Positions 1 through 14,646 of a stretch of 32,875 bases of DNA are shown one piece after another. The stretch is from Vicinamibacteria bacterium (GTDB taxonomy: Bacteria > Acidobacteriota > Vicinamibacteria > Fen-336). The position numbers and the translations under genes were made by a program. Under the pieces are notes generated by a model. That model made no database searches, was not told the DNA's origin, and worked only from the letters and a program-made list of their open reading frames with translations. Each line of letters begins with the position of its first letter. The first letter of the stretch is position 1. The DNA lies in NCBI GenBank assembly GCA_025994075.1, contig JAMQGV010000027.1, positions 1 through 32,875 on the forward strand, written 5' to 3'.

Positions 1-1
1 G

Positions 2-709
2 CCGAGGCCACCTGCGGCCGCGCGGCCCGCGCCCCCGCCGCCCGCGGCGGCGACGGCCCGTGCGGTGCCCCCGCCGGCTCCGCCGGTGCCCGAGCCGGCG
101 CCCGAACCCGTTGCGGCTGCGGAGCCCGTCAAGCCGGTGCCGCTGGCGCCGGCGTCGGAGGAGTTCGAGCTGGAGGCCGCCCACGAGGCGGCGCCTGTCG
201 CGCTGGTCGGCGAAGAAGCCGCGGCGGATGCGGACGCGCCAGCCGAGGTCGCGCCGGAGCCGGCGCCGATCAAGCTGGTCGAGGTGGCCGAGGACGAGAC
301 GTTCGAACTCGAGCGTCCCGTGGAGGCCCCGGTCGCACCGGCCCCGCCGCCGCCGCCCCCTGCGCCCGTGGCGGCCTCGCCCGCAGTCACGGGCGGTGCG
401 AGCCGCGAAGAGGCGGAGTTCGACCTCGACGTCGAGCAGCCGGCCGCCGCCGCCCCCTCCGAAGCGCCGCCGCCCCCGCTGGCGTCGGCGACGCTGGCCG
501 AGCTCTACCTGCAGCAGGGAGCCCGCGAGCAGGCCCAGGCGGTCCTCAAGGAGGTCCTGGCCCGCGAGCCCGAGAACGAGCGGGCCCGCGAGCTTTCGCT
601 GTCGAGCGCCGCGACTCTCGACCCGAAGGCGCAGCGCCGAGCCACCCTGGAGCGCACCATCGAGCGGCTGGAGCGGATGCTCCACGCGGTGCAGAGAGCG
701 AGGGCGTGA
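2..709 (+). CDS. Pro/Ala-rich tetratricopeptide-type protein, 3' part
   Basis: The reading frame is open from the left edge, so the true start lies outside the window. About 160 residues are low-complexity Pro/Ala/Glu-rich sequence with acidic patches, likely a disordered linker. The last 70 or so residues form a TPR-like helical hairpin (TLAELYLQQGAREQAQAVL, then a second helix ending in EPENERA) and a final charged helix that could be a coiled coil. There is no catalytic motif. The TGA stop shares one base with the ATG of the Roadblock gene, so the two are probably translationally coupled. A scaffold or polarity protein of FimV-like organisation is possible, but this rests only on composition and the partner gene. 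Confidence 0.7.
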   Translation, partial: PRPPAAARPAPPPPAAATARAVPPPAPPVPEPAPEPVAAAEPVKPVPLAPASEEFELEAAHEAAPVALVGEEAAADADAPAEVAPEPAPIKLVEVAEDETFELERPVEAPVAPAPPPPPPAPVAASPAVTGGASREEAEFDLDVEQPAAAAPSEAPPPPLASATLAELYLQQGAREQAQAVLKEVLAREPENERARELSLSSAATLDPKAQRRATLERTIERLERMLHAVQRARA

Positions 710-1071
710 TGGGCGGCTTTGCCGACGTGCTGCGCGGTTTCGCGGCGCAGGTGCCGGAGACGCAGCTCGTCATGATCGTCGGCACCGACGGCATCCCCGT
801 CGAGCGCCTGCAGGTCGCCGAGCGGCCCAACCTGGAGGCGATCGCCGCCGAGTACATGACCCTGCTCCGGCAGAGCGTGACCGCGGCCTCGGACACGGGG
901 CTCGGCTCGCTCCAGGAGTTGCACGTGGTGACCGACGGCATGACCGCCCTGATGCTCGGCATCACCCACGAGTACTTCCTCTTCGCCGCCCTGCAGCCCG
1001 GGGCGCTCCTGGGCCGGGCCCGGTTCGCGCTGCGCAAGGCGGCCCTCGCCCTCGAGCGCGAGTTCATCTAA
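709..1071 (+). CDS. Roadblock/LC7-domain protein (MglB-like)
   Basis: A 120-residue single-domain protein. The pattern fits the Roadblock/LC7 fold: an N-terminal amphipathic helix ([14 protein letters not shown]), a strand reading [13 protein letters not shown], a central long helix, a second strand pair around [16 protein letters not shown] and a C-terminal helix ([17 protein letters not shown]). Members such as MglB regulate small Ras-like GTPases in polarity and gliding or pilus-driven motility. No MglA-type GTPase is visible here, so the partner must be elsewhere. ATG at 709 is preferred over GTG at 706 because it overlaps the upstream stop as TGATG. The family call is fairly secure; the exact role is inferred. 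Confidence 0.75.
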   Translation: MGGFADVLRGFAAQVPETQLVMIVGTDGIPVERLQVAERPNLEAIAAEYMTLLRQSVTAASDTGLGSLQELHVVTDGMTALMLGITHEYFLFAALQPGALLGRARFALRKAALALEREFI

Positions 1072-1082
1072 ACCCTTCCGCC

Positions 1083-1091
1083 TGCTAGCAT
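1083..1091 (+). promoter_or_regulatory. Extended -10-like element TGCTAGCAT upstream of accB
   Basis: TGCTAGCAT lies in the 91-bp gap before accB, 71 bp upstream of its GTG start. It matches an extended -10 (TGn plus TAGCAT), and the same 9-mer recurs at other gene starts in this window. No clear -35 is visible. It is the only candidate promoter I see for accB-accC-folD-coaE. Confidence 0.45.
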
Positions 1092-1162
1092 TCGCCCCTC
1101 TCCTGTCCCAGGCCGTCCCGCCGTGTGGCGCCGGACACGGGGAGTCCCAGGGAGGCACCCGC

Positions 1163-1636
<474 letters not shown>

Positions 1637-1642
1637 CCACGG

Positions 1643-3927
<2,285 letters not shown>

Positions 3928-5001
3928 CCGGCGGCATCGCCTCCGGCAAGTCGCACGTGCTGCGGCGGCTGGCGGCGGACGGCTTCCACACCCTCGACCT
4001 CGACCGGGTGGCCCACGGGCTGATGGCGCCGGGGGGCGCGGCCTACGCGGACGTCGTGGCCACCTTCGGCTCTGGCATCGTGGCCCCCGACGGCACGATC
4101 GACCGCCCTGCGCTGGGCGCGATCGTCTTCGCCGACGCGAGCCGCCGCCTGCAGCTCAACGCGCTGGTCCACCCGCGGGTGCGCGAGGCGGAGGAGGAAT
4201 GGCTGCGCCAGGTGCCCGCGGGCGGCGTGGCCGTCGTCGACGCCGCGCTGCTGGTGGAGACCGGCCTGCACCTGCGCTTCGACCGCCTCGTGGTCGTGCG
4301 CTGCACTCCCGAGCAGCAGCGGGAACGCCTGCGCCACCGCGACGGCCTCGACGCGGCCGCCGCGGAGGCCCGCCTGCGCGCCCAGATGGACCCGGCCGAC
4401 AAGGCCCGCTTCGCCCATTTCGAGGTCGACAGCTCGGGCCGGCCCGCCGACACCGACGCGGCGGTCGACGCGCTGGCTGCCGTGCTGCGCTCCCAGGCCG
4501 ACCGCGTCCCGCGGCGCGCCGCGCCTGCCGCGGAACTCGCGGCGGACTGGTGGGCCCGGCTCGTCGCGGGCGCGCCTCCGCTGCCCGAGCCGGCGGACGT
4601 GCGCGCGGCGGGGGAGCGCGGCGGCCTCGAGTTGCCGGCCCTTCAAGCGCGGCTGCGGCCGCCCCGCGGCGGGGCGTGGCACGACGCACCGGGCCCCGAC
4701 CCCGAGTCCGGCGCCGCCACCTGGGCGGCCGCTGCGGCGGCGGGACTGGTGGCCGCGGAGCACCGGCCAGGGGACCTCGACTGGGCGGCCGCTGCGGGCT
4801 ACGCGCTGGGCCGGCTCGGCTTCGCGGACCTGGCCGCCCACGCGGGAGCCGTGCACGTCGCCCTCGCCGCCTGCGACGCGGCGTCGGGTGGCCCGGAGGC
4901 GGGAGCAGACGCGCGTGCGCGCGCGGCCGCGCGCTTCTCGCCGGCCCCCCCGCCCGCGACGGCCACGGCGTTCGCGCGGGCCTTCGCCGGCTGAGCGGAG
5001 A

Positions 5002-6174
5002 TCAGCGCGGCGGGACCAGCCGCTCCTCCACGAAGGTGTCCCACTCGTGGCACTGGGGACAGCGCCACTGGACGTCGGCCGCCCGGTAGCGGCAGCGGCG
5101 GCACACGTGGGGGGCCGCGAACAGGATGCTGCTGGTCGCGGCGTCGAGGTAGCGCTGGGTGTCCTCCCGCGGCAGGCCCAGCGCCAGCAGCGTGCGCCAG
5201 GTCTCGAGGTGCACGAGCAGCGCCTGGGGGTTCTCCTCGCCCGCGCGGCGCAGCAGGCCCAGCGCCTCGTGGGCGTCGCCGCGCGAGCGCAGCACGCGCG
5301 CGAGCGCCAGCCGCGCCCGCCAGTCGCGCGGGTGTTTCTCGATCGCGGCCTCGAGCAGGGCCGCGTGGCGCCCGGGCTCGCCTGCCGCCGCGCAGGCGCG
5401 GGCGTGCGACTCGAAGATCAGGTAGGCGCGTTCCGGCACGGCCCGCGCGGCGTCCTCGAGGGTTGAGGCCGCCAGCGCGGGGTCGCGGCGCTCGAGCACC
5501 TCGGCCAGGCCGAGGTGGGCCGGCAGCGCCCGGCGGTCGTGGCCGAGGGCCTCGCGGAAGGCCGCCTCGGCGCCGTCGGGGTCCCCCAGCCGCAGCCGCT
5601 CGCGCCCGACCTGGGCGTGGAGGTGGGCCAGCACGAGCGCGTCGTCGCCGCGCCGCCGCTTGGAGAGCCGGGTGCGCAGCGAGAGCGCGTCCTCCCATCT
5701 TCCCTGGTCCTCGCGGATCCGCTGCAGGCCGAGCAGCGCCGTCGCGTTGCGGTCGTCCTCGTCCAGCGCCTGCTCGAACGCGCGCTCGGCGCGATCGAGC
5801 AGGCCCGCGCGCCGGTAGTCCTCGCCCAGTGCCGCGAACGTGCGGGCCCGGGCCAGCGCGGGCATCCCGGCGCGGCGCGAGAGGCCCTGGTGGATCTGGA
5901 TCGCCCGCTCGACCTGGCCGCCCTCGCGCAGCAGGCTGCCGAGCACCTGTTCGACCACCTCGCCACCCGGCGACTCCCGCGGCACCTGCGAGAGTTCGGC
6001 GACCGCCTCGTCGCGGCGGCCCTCCGACAGGTACTCGAGGCCCTGCAGGAACCGCTCGGAGAGGCCGGCGGCGCCGTAGGCGCGGTCGCGCGCGGAGGTC
6101 GTCCGGTAGGCGCGGCCGGCGAAGAAGCCGCACAGCGCGGCGAGCCCCGCGGCGAACAGCGCCGTGTCGGTCAC
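5002..6174 (-). CDS. lapB: LapB/YciM-type lipopolysaccharide assembly protein
   Basis: 390 residues with the full LapB architecture: one N-terminal membrane anchor (LFAAGLAALCGFFAG, residues about 6-20), a cytoplasmic array of TPR helices from about 40 to 340, and a C-terminal rubredoxin-like metal knuckle with two CxxC pairs (Cys358/361 and 372/375, CRRC and CPQC, followed by HEWDTF). In E. coli LapB binds FtsH and controls LpxC turnover, balancing LPS synthesis against phospholipid. Its place at the end of the KDO gene group fits that role. The GTG start at 6174 is 19 nt after kdsC. Identification rests on the TPR-plus-knuckle architecture. Confidence 0.88.
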   Translation of the reverse strand: MTDTALFAAGLAALCGFFAGRAYRTTSARDRAYGAAGLSERFLQGLEYLSEGRRDEAVAELSQVPRESPGGEVVEQVLGSLLREGGQVERAIQIHQGLSRRAGMPALARARTFAALGEDYRRAGLLDRAERAFEQALDEDDRNATALLGLQRIREDQGRWEDALSLRTRLSKRRRGDDALVLAHLHAQVGRERLRLGDPDGAEAAFREALGHDRRALPAHLGLAEVLERRDPALAASTLEDAARAVPERAYLIFESHARACAAAGEPGRHAALLEAAIEKHPRDWRARLALARVLRSRGDAHEALGLLRRAGEENPQALLVHLETWRTLLALGLPREDTQRYLDAATSSILFAAPHVCRRCRYRAADVQWRCPQCHEWDTFVEERLVPPR

Positions 6175-6193
6175 GGCCGGAGCGGGCGCGAGG

Positions 6194-6736
6194 TCAGGAC
6201 AGCTCCACGCCCAGGGTCGTGCGCAACACCTCGTCCCACTGGCCGCGGGCGCGCAGGATGGCCTCGACGAACTCGCGCACGCAGCCGCGCCCGCCCGCCG
6301 CCGACAGCGACATCACCGCCTCGTTGCGCACCTCGAGCGGGGCGTCGGCCGGGGCGGCCGACAGGCCCACCTGTGCGAACACGGGCAGGTCGTTCACGTC
6401 GTCGCCCACGTAGGCGACCTCGCGCGGCTCGAGCCCGAGCTCGGCGCAGATCTCGACGAGCGCCGGGCCCTTGAAGCGCACGCCCTGGCGCACGACCGCC
6501 ATCTTCAGGTCGGCCGCGCGGTGGGCGACCGAAGCCGCGGAGCGGCCCGACAGCAGGCCGGTCTTCAGTCCCGCCGCCTGGGCCAGCACGATCGCGAGCC
6601 CGTCGCGCACGTGGAAGGCCTTGGCCTCGCCGCCGTCGGGCAGCACCAGGATCGTGCCGTCGGTGAGCACCCCGTCGACGTCGGTCAGCAACAGCTTGAT
6701 CGCCTTGCAGCGCTCGGCCAGCAGGTCACCCTTCAT
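6194..6736 (-). CDS. kdsC: 3-deoxy-D-manno-octulosonate 8-phosphate phosphatase
   Basis: 180 residues, the usual KdsC size. It is a HAD-family phosphatase without a cap domain that removes phosphate from KDO-8-P. HAD motif I is LLLTDVDGVLTDG (both Asp present), motif II is the Ser of LLSGRS, and motif IV is VAYVGDDVNDLPVF. The KAFHVRDGLAI segment is characteristic of KdsC. It starts 4 nt after the kdsD stop and is followed by lapB, so the three are probably one transcript. Confidence 0.95.
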   Translation of the reverse strand: MKGDLLAERCKAIKLLLTDVDGVLTDGTILVLPDGGEAKAFHVRDGLAIVLAQAAGLKTGLLSGRSAASVAHRAADLKMAVVRQGVRFKGPALVEICAELGLEPREVAYVGDDVNDLPVFAQVGLSAAPADAPLEVRNEAVMSLSAAGGRGCVREFVEAILRARGQWDEVLRTTLGVELS

Positions 6737-6740
6737 CGCT

Positions 6741-7700
6741 TCAGATCATCTCCGTCTTCCACAGGTCGTGCAGGTGCAGCACTCCGTCGAGGCCGCCGTC
6801 CGCGGAGAGCACCAGCAGCGAGGTGATGCGGCGGGACTCCATCACGTCGAGCGCCTGGGTGGCCAGCGCCCGGCGGTCGATGGTGACCGGCGAGGTGGTC
6901 ATGCACTCCAGGGCCGTGCGCTCGAGGAAGGCGTAGCCGTGGCGCTCCATGCCGCGCCGCAGGTCGCCGTCGGAGATCATGCCCAGCACCCGCCCGGCGT
7001 CGTCGACGACCGTCGTCATGCCCAGCCGCTTGCGCGTCATCTCGAAGAGCACGTCGCGCATGGCGGTCGACGACGCGACGCGGGGCGCCTGGTCGCCCGT
7101 GTGCATCACGTCCTCGACGCGCAGGAACTTCTTGCCCAGGCGCCCGCCCGGGTGCAGCACCGCGAAGTCCTCCACGGTGAAGCCGCGTCGCTCGACCAGC
7201 GCCATCGCCACCGCGTCGCCCATCGCCAGCGCCGCCGTCGTCGAGGCCGTCGGCGCCAGGCCCAGCGGGCACGCCTCCTCGCGGATCGACACGTCGAGGT
7301 GCACGTCGGCGGCCTGGGCCAGCGGCGAGGCCGGCCGGCCGGTCAGCGCCACCAGCGCGACCCCGAGCCGCTTCAGCGTCGGCACCAGCGCCAGCAGCTC
7401 CGCGGTGTCGCCGCTGTTCGAGATGGCGACCACGACGTCGCCCCTGACGATGCGGCCGAGGTCGCCGTGGATGGCTTCCGCGGGGTGCAGGAACAGCGAG
7501 GGGGTGCCGGTCGAGGCCAGCGTGGCCGACAGCTTCTGGCCGATCAGCCCGCTCTTGCCCATGCCGGTGACCACCACGTGGCCGCTGCAGCCGTGCAGCA
7601 CCTCGACGGCGCGATCGAAGCGCTCGTCGAGGCGCGGGATCAGCTCGCGGATGGCCTCCGACTCGATCTCCAGCACCTTGCGGCCGGTCGCGCGCGACAT
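6741..7700 (-). CDS. kdsD: D-arabinose-5-phosphate isomerase
   Basis: 319 residues. The N-terminal SIS domain (about 35-190) has VVVTGMGKSGLIGQK, SLFLHPAEAIHGDLG and VVVAISNSGDTAEL. Two CBS domains follow (VMHTGDQAPRV around 208 and MTTSPVTIDRR around 275). It converts ribulose-5-P to arabinose-5-P, the first dedicated step to KDO. The ATG has no Shine-Dalgarno sequence. Instead TGCTAGCAT lies just upstream, with 6 nt between TAGCAT and the ATG, as expected for a leaderless transcript. This suggests an internal promoter driving kdsD-kdsC-lapB independently of the kdsB-pyrG-kdsA genes upstream. Confidence 0.96.
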   Translation of the reverse strand: MSRATGRKVLEIESEAIRELIPRLDERFDRAVEVLHGCSGHVVVTGMGKSGLIGQKLSATLASTGTPSLFLHPAEAIHGDLGRIVRGDVVVAISNSGDTAELLALVPTLKRLGVALVALTGRPASPLAQAADVHLDVSIREEACPLGLAPTASTTAALAMGDAVAMALVERRGFTVEDFAVLHPGGRLGKKFLRVEDVMHTGDQAPRVASSTAMRDVLFEMTRKRLGMTTVVDDAGRVLGMISDGDLRRGMERHGYAFLERTALECMTTSPVTIDRRALATQALDVMESRRITSLLVLSADGGLDGVLHLHDLWKTEMI

Positions 7701-7706
7701 GCGGCG

Positions 7707-7715
7707 ATGCTAGCA
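7707..7715 (-). promoter_or_regulatory. Extended -10-like element TGCTAGCAT at kdsD start
   Basis: On the minus strand TGCTAGCAT is followed by CGCCGC and then the kdsD ATG. The 6-nt distance would put the transcription start at or next to the A of ATG. There is no purine-rich ribosome binding site. It has the TANNNT-plus-start layout known from leaderless genes in Deinococcus and actinobacteria. Confidence 0.55.
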
Positions 7716-7730
7716 GGAGCGGGCGGCGGC

Positions 7731-8995
7731 TCAGGCCGGGCGGCCGACGCGGGCGATCAGCGCCGCCAGCAGCGCCAGGCTCGCGACCAGCGTCGCCGCC
7801 AGGAGTGGCAGCCCGGGCCCGCCGGCGATCCACCACTCGACCCAGGCGATCGACGGGTAGAAGAGGCCGTGCGGCCCGGCCAGCGACCGGCCCTCGACCG
7901 CGAAGAAGTGGTGGAGCCCGGACAGCAGCGCCAGCACGACGGCTCCGGCCCGCGCCCGCGGAGACAGGGCGGCTGCGCCGGCCGCTGCCAGCGGCAGCAG
8001 CGCGGAGAGCGCGGGCGCCAGCCGCCGGGCCGGCTCCTGGAACTCGTAGGTCGCGAAGAAGAGCAGGTGGGCGCAGAGCACCAGCGCCGCGCTCGCGGCC
8101 GCCGCCGGCGCCGAGCGCAGGCCGAGCGCGGCCAGCAGCGCCAGCGCCGGGGCCTGAACCAGCAGCGCGCCCGCGTGGCGGGCGAGGCCCTCGTGCAGGG
8201 GCACCACCCCGAACGAGGCGCGGCCTTCGACGAGGTGGTATCCGCCGTCGAGCCAGTGCCCGTGGTAGCCCCAGTTCCAGGCGGCCATCACCAGGGCCTG
8301 GCCCAGGCCGGCCGCGGCCAGCTCGACGCCGGCCGCGCGGGTGCGAGCGGCGAGGCCGCCGCGCTCCGCGAGCCAGGCGCCGCCGGCGAGACCCGCCGCC
8401 AGCACGGAACCCGACGGGTTGAACCACGGCATCGCGAGCAGCGCCAGCGCCCGCGGCCAGCGGCCCGCGCTGCCCGCGGGCGCCGCGACGAAGGCGCAGC
8501 CGAGTGCCAGCAGGGCGGGCTCGGGACCACTCCGGTGGGCCACCATCCACGCCGGCCAGGCGAGCCCCAGCGCGGCCAGCGCGCAGGCGGCCGGCGCGTC
8601 CGCGAATCCGCTCCGGCGCAGTCCCGCGCTCGCGAAGGCGAGCGCGGCGACCAGGCACAGCGCGCCCTGGGCGTGGACCAGCACGCCGAACTCGCGGGCC
8701 CGGGCGAGGCCCAGCGCCCGGTCGAGGGCCAGCAACGGGGCCAGCAGCAGCGTGGTGCCGGGGAGCAGCCGCGAGCGCACGGGCGCTCCGCGCTCGACCG
8801 GCGCCCACGGCGCCTCCGGCACGGCCGCGACGCCGGCGTCGGCCAGCGTGAGGGTCCCGGCGTCGAGCAGGCGGCGGGCGGAGAGCAGCGCTTCACCCTG
8901 GTCCGTGACGATCCAGTGCCCGGGCAGCGTGGCGAGCTGCAGCGCGGCCACGGCCACCAGCGCCAGCCGCGAGAGCCGTCGCGGCGCGCCTGCCG

Positions 8996-8999
<4 letters not shown>
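7731..8999 (-). CDS. Polytopic membrane protein, probable GT-C-type glycosyltransferase
   Basis: 422 residues, strongly hydrophobic, with about ten membrane segments. After the first segment the outside loop reads HWIVTDQGEALLSARRLLDAG, then PVRSRLLPGTTLLLAPL. An acidic residue in the first large loop followed by a PGT/APL segment is the layout of GT-C enzymes that use lipid-linked sugar donors. The GTG start overlaps the kdsA stop as GTGA, so translation is coupled to kdsA, and kdsD begins 30 bp downstream. Location inside the KDO genes suggests an envelope-glycan substrate such as LPS core, which is inference. It differs from the YfhO-type proteins nearby in lacking their C-terminal beta-rich region. 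Confidence 0.6.
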
Positions 9000-11478
<2,479 letters not shown>

Positions 11479-12282
11479 TTACTGGTTCCCTTTCGTTGCG
11501 GAAGCGGACGCTGACGCGAGCTCGCGGGAGAGCAGCTCCCGGGCGCGCTCGAGGTCCGCGGGCGTGTCGACGCCGACGCCGGGGTCGGCGTCGAGCGCCA
11601 CGACCCGCAGGCGGATGCCGTGGTGGAGGGCGCGCAGCTGCTCGAGGCCCTCGGCGTCCTCGAGCGGCGCGCGCGGAAGCGACGCCAGCCGCAGCAGGGT
11701 GGCGCGCCGGTAGACGTAGAGCCCGACGTGCTTGCGCGCGAGCCCGCGGCGCACGGCCTCGCGGGCCGCGTCCTCGGCGCTCGTGCCGTCGAGACGCAGG
11801 TGGGGGATCGGGCTGCGCGAGAAGTACAAGGCGTCGCCGCGGGCGTCGGTGACCACCTTGACCACCTGCGGTGCCACCAGGTCCTCGACCTGCGAGATCG
11901 GTGCCGACAGCGTCGCCATCTCGACCCCGGGGTCGTCGTGCAGCGGGGCGATCGCGCGGTCGATCGCCGCCGGGTCGAGCAGCGGCTCGTCGCCCTGGAC
12001 GTTGACGACGATCCCGGCGTCCAGCCCGCGCGCGGCCTCGGCCAGCCGGTCCGTCCCCGAGGCACACCCGGCCGAGGTCATCACCGCGCGACCGCCGAAG
12101 CCGGCCACGGCCTCCGCGATGCGCTCGTCGTCGGTGGCCACCAGCACCGCGTCGACGCGGCGGGCCGCCGACGCGCGCTGCCAGACCCACTGGATCATCG
12201 GCCGCCCGCAGAGCTCGCGGAGAGGTTTCCCCGGGAGCCGCGTGGACGCAAACCGGGCCGGGATGATCGCGACGGTGGACAA
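11479..12282 (-). CDS. kdsB: 3-deoxy-manno-octulosonate cytidylyltransferase (CMP-KDO synthetase)
   Basis: 267 residues. It transfers CMP from CTP to KDO, giving the short-lived donor for lipid A glycosylation. Signatures: AIIPARFASTRLPGKPL, LVATDDERI, ASGTDRLAEAA, VVNVQGDEPLLDP and ALYFSRSPIPH. The TTG start at 12282 gives an N-terminus that aligns with the E. coli start (M-S-x-V-x-IIPAR) with no extra residues; only a weak AAAGG precedes it. The gene upstream, 36 bp away, is a YfhO-type membrane gene on the same strand. Confidence 0.96.
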   Translation of the reverse strand: MSTVAIIPARFASTRLPGKPLRELCGRPMIQWVWQRASAARRVDAVLVATDDERIAEAVAGFGGRAVMTSAGCASGTDRLAEAARGLDAGIVVNVQGDEPLLDPAAIDRAIAPLHDDPGVEMATLSAPISQVEDLVAPQVVKVVTDARGDALYFSRSPIPHLRLDGTSAEDAAREAVRRGLARKHVGLYVYRRATLLRLASLPRAPLEDAEGLEQLRALHHGIRLRVVALDADPGVGVDTPADLERARELLSRELASASASATKGNQ

Positions 12283-12315
12283 GGGACTGGCGAGGGCCTT
12301 TCGCGAGTAGCCGGC

Positions 12316-12324
12316 AGTCTAGCA
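12316..12324 (-). promoter_or_regulatory. Extended -10-like element TGCTAGACT upstream of kdsB
   Basis: On the minus strand TGCTAGACT ends 33 nt before the kdsB TTG. Its TAG (12321-12319) is also the stop codon of the upstream YfhO-type gene, and TGC is that protein's last codon (Cys). No -35 is obvious. It is a plausible start for the kdsB-pyrG-kdsA genes. Confidence 0.35.
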
Positions 12325-14637
12325 GGCCGGGCCGGCACCCGCACCGGCGTTCGCGACGCGCTCCCGACGGCGCGCGACGAGGCCGGCCACCGCGAGCGCG
12401 GCGAGCGCCGCCAGCGCCGTCGCAGGCCCGAGCCCCGCCGGCTCGTACGCGAGCCGCACCTCGTGGCGCCCGCCGTCCAGGCTCACCGCGAGGTGGCGAT
12501 CGGCGAGCCGTTCGACCGTGGCGGGGGCGCCGTCGACCGTCGCCCGCCAGCCGCGCGCCCAGGCCTGGCGCACGATCAGCCGCGCCGGACCCGCCGCGGT
12601 TACCTGCGCGGCGAGGCGGCCGGGGCGCTCCTCGTGGCCGAGCAGCTCGCCGCCCTCGACCTCGATCAGCGGCGGCGGCGGCGGCTCGACGCGGTAGACG
12701 TCGAGCGCCAGCCCGGCGAGGCCGCGCAGCGGCACCCGCACGACGCCACGCAGCTCCGCGTGGGCCAGCGGGTCGAGGCTCGCGACGTGACCGACGCCTG
12801 CGGCGCGCAGCCGCGGCAGCAGCGCGTCGAGGTCGCCGCACAGCGCCTCGCGGGGCGACGTGACGCGGGCGCCGGGCACCATCATCGTCAGGTCGAGCGA
12901 GAGCGCGGTCGGCACCCGGGCGTCGACGTTGTAGTTGGGCGTCAGCGACTCGCGCATCAGCGCGAAGGTGGCCAGCTCGTGACGGCCGCGGTGCGCGCGG
13001 CGGAAGGCGCGGTAGGCCGCGCTGCCGTGCACGTCGCAGGTGAACAGCCGCGAGCCGCTGGCGCGCAGCCCCGCCGCCAGCGCCTCGCCCTCGGGCGACA
13101 GCCGGAAGAAGGCGGATGTCACGGTGGCGTTGAGCCCCGAGCCCGCGCGCAGCAGGTCGGTGCCGGCTGCGGCCGCGAGCAGCAGGGCGGCCGCCGCCGC
13201 GCGACCGCGCGCGCGCAGCAGCAGCGCGCCGGCCGCGGCGGCCACCGCCAGCGCTCCGCCGGCCGCGGCGTCGTTCAGCACGAAGCGCAGCGCGTCCGCG
13301 CTGCTCCCGGCATCCATGCCGGCGGGGAAGAAGCCGCGGGCGAACCAGGCGACCGCGCCCGGTGCCAGCACGGGCAGCACCGGGGCGAGCAGCAGGGGCA
13401 GGCCGAGGCCGAGGCAGGCCAGGAGCGGCCGGCGCCAGCGGTGGGCGACGGTCTCGAGGCCCGTCGCGGCCAGCAGCGCGACTCCCAGGTGCAGCGCGAA
13501 GAACAGCTTCTGCGGGTAGCGGAACGAGTGCAGCGGGGTCAGCCACTCGACCAGCGGGTCGAGCCCCGCGAAGGTCCCGAGCATCCCCAGCGCCACCGGC
13601 GGCAGCACCAGCAGCAGGCGCAGGCGCAGGGCGCGCAGCGGCTCGGCCAGGGCGCGCGCGCGGGCCGCCAGGCCGCCCGCGGCCAGCCCCAGCGCCAGCG
13701 GACCGAGGTAGAGGCTCAGGAAGTAGGGGAAGCCGCGGCTGAAGAAGTTCTGGCCCCAGTAGCGGTTGGCGGCGTCGCTCGGGTCGAAGTAGAAGCCCGA
13801 GACCAGCGCCTGCAGGGCCGACAGCGGGTGGATCGAGTGGGCCAGCACCACGGCGGTCGCGAAGCCGGCGCCGCGCTCGGTGCCCTCGAGCTGCGCGCGG
13901 AACGCGGCCAGCACGGGCGCCGTCAGCGCCGCCGCCAGACCCAGCGCGACCCCGGCGCGGGCCAGCCCGCGGGCGGTCTCGGCCGCCCCTGCCGCCGGTG
14001 CTCCCGGCCAGCACCGGCCCAGGCGCGGCACGGGCAGGCCCAGCGCGATCCCGAGCAGCATGGCCTGCAGCGCGAACTCGGCGGCCGTCGTCGACACCAG
14101 CACCGCGGTCGCGAGCGCGGCGAGCCCCAGGTCGCGCGGGCGGCCGGCCGCGACGGCGCGGCCCAGCCCCAGGACCACGAGCGGCGCCCAGGCCAGGGCC
14201 TGAACGTAGATGTAGAGGTTGAGCGTGGACAGCGCGAAGCCGCCCATCGCGTAGACGAGCGCGCCGCCGGCCCCGGCGAGCGGCGACAGGCCCAGGCCGC
14301 GGGCCAGCAGCAGGAAGGCCAGCGCCGCCGCCGGCACGTGCAGCATCAGCGAGGCCGACAGCCCGGGCTCCGCGGGCGAGAGCAGTTGCAGCAGGTCCAG
14401 GGGGTAGGACAGCGCCGGGATCGGCAGCGGCGCCCCCTCGTGCACGTACGGGTTCCACCAGGTGATCTCGCCCCGGGCCAGTCCGTCGAGCGCGAGCCGG
14501 CGCAGAGGGAAGAAGATGAGGCCGAGGTCGCGGAAGTAGAGCGACTCGCCGGAGAGCAGCGGGCGCGCGAAGGGCAGCAGCGCCGCCACGGAGGCGGCCA
14601 GCGCCGCGACGAGCCAGGCGCGGCGCTCGGAGGGCAT
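12319..14637 (-). CDS. YfhO-type polytopic membrane protein 1
   Basis: 772 residues. After an N-terminal membrane segment, the first loop carries SLYFRDLGLIFFPLRR and ITWWNPYVHEGAPLP. This [YF]-x-RD ... W-[NH]-P ... G-[AG]-P pattern is shared with the other complete YfhO-type genes here. About ten further membrane segments follow, then a soluble, probably periplasmic region (about 490-740) ending in GWRATVDGAPATVERL and HEVRLAYEP, and a last membrane helix. YfhO-family proteins are GT-C-like and are linked to glycosylation of envelope polymers in Gram-positives; the substrate here is unknown. The ATG lies 10 nt from TAGCAT with no Shine-Dalgarno. It is upstream of kdsB on the same strand and divergent from a second YfhO-type gene. 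Confidence 0.75.
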   Translation of the reverse strand: MPSERRAWLVAALAASVAALLPFARPLLSGESLYFRDLGLIFFPLRRLALDGLARGEITWWNPYVHEGAPLPIPALSYPLDLLQLLSPAEPGLSASLMLHVPAAALAFLLLARGLGLSPLAGAGGALVYAMGGFALSTLNLYIYVQALAWAPLVVLGLGRAVAAGRPRDLGLAALATAVLVSTTAAEFALQAMLLGIALGLPVPRLGRCWPGAPAAGAAETARGLARAGVALGLAAALTAPVLAAFRAQLEGTERGAGFATAVVLAHSIHPLSALQALVSGFYFDPSDAANRYWGQNFFSRGFPYFLSLYLGPLALGLAAGGLAARARALAEPLRALRLRLLLVLPPVALGMLGTFAGLDPLVEWLTPLHSFRYPQKLFFALHLGVALLAATGLETVAHRWRRPLLACLGLGLPLLLAPVLPVLAPGAVAWFARGFFPAGMDAGSSADALRFVLNDAAAGGALAVAAAAGALLLRARGRAAAAALLLAAAAGTDLLRAGSGLNATVTSAFFRLSPEGEALAAGLRASGSRLFTCDVHGSAAYRAFRRAHRGRHELATFALMRESLTPNYNVDARVPTALSLDLTMMVPGARVTSPREALCGDLDALLPRLRAAGVGHVASLDPLAHAELRGVVRVPLRGLAGLALDVYRVEPPPPPLIEVEGGELLGHEERPGRLAAQVTAAGPARLIVRQAWARGWRATVDGAPATVERLADRHLAVSLDGGRHEVRLAYEPAGLGPATALAALAALAVAGLVARRRERVANAGAGAGPAC

Positions 14638-14646
14638 GACGGCGCG

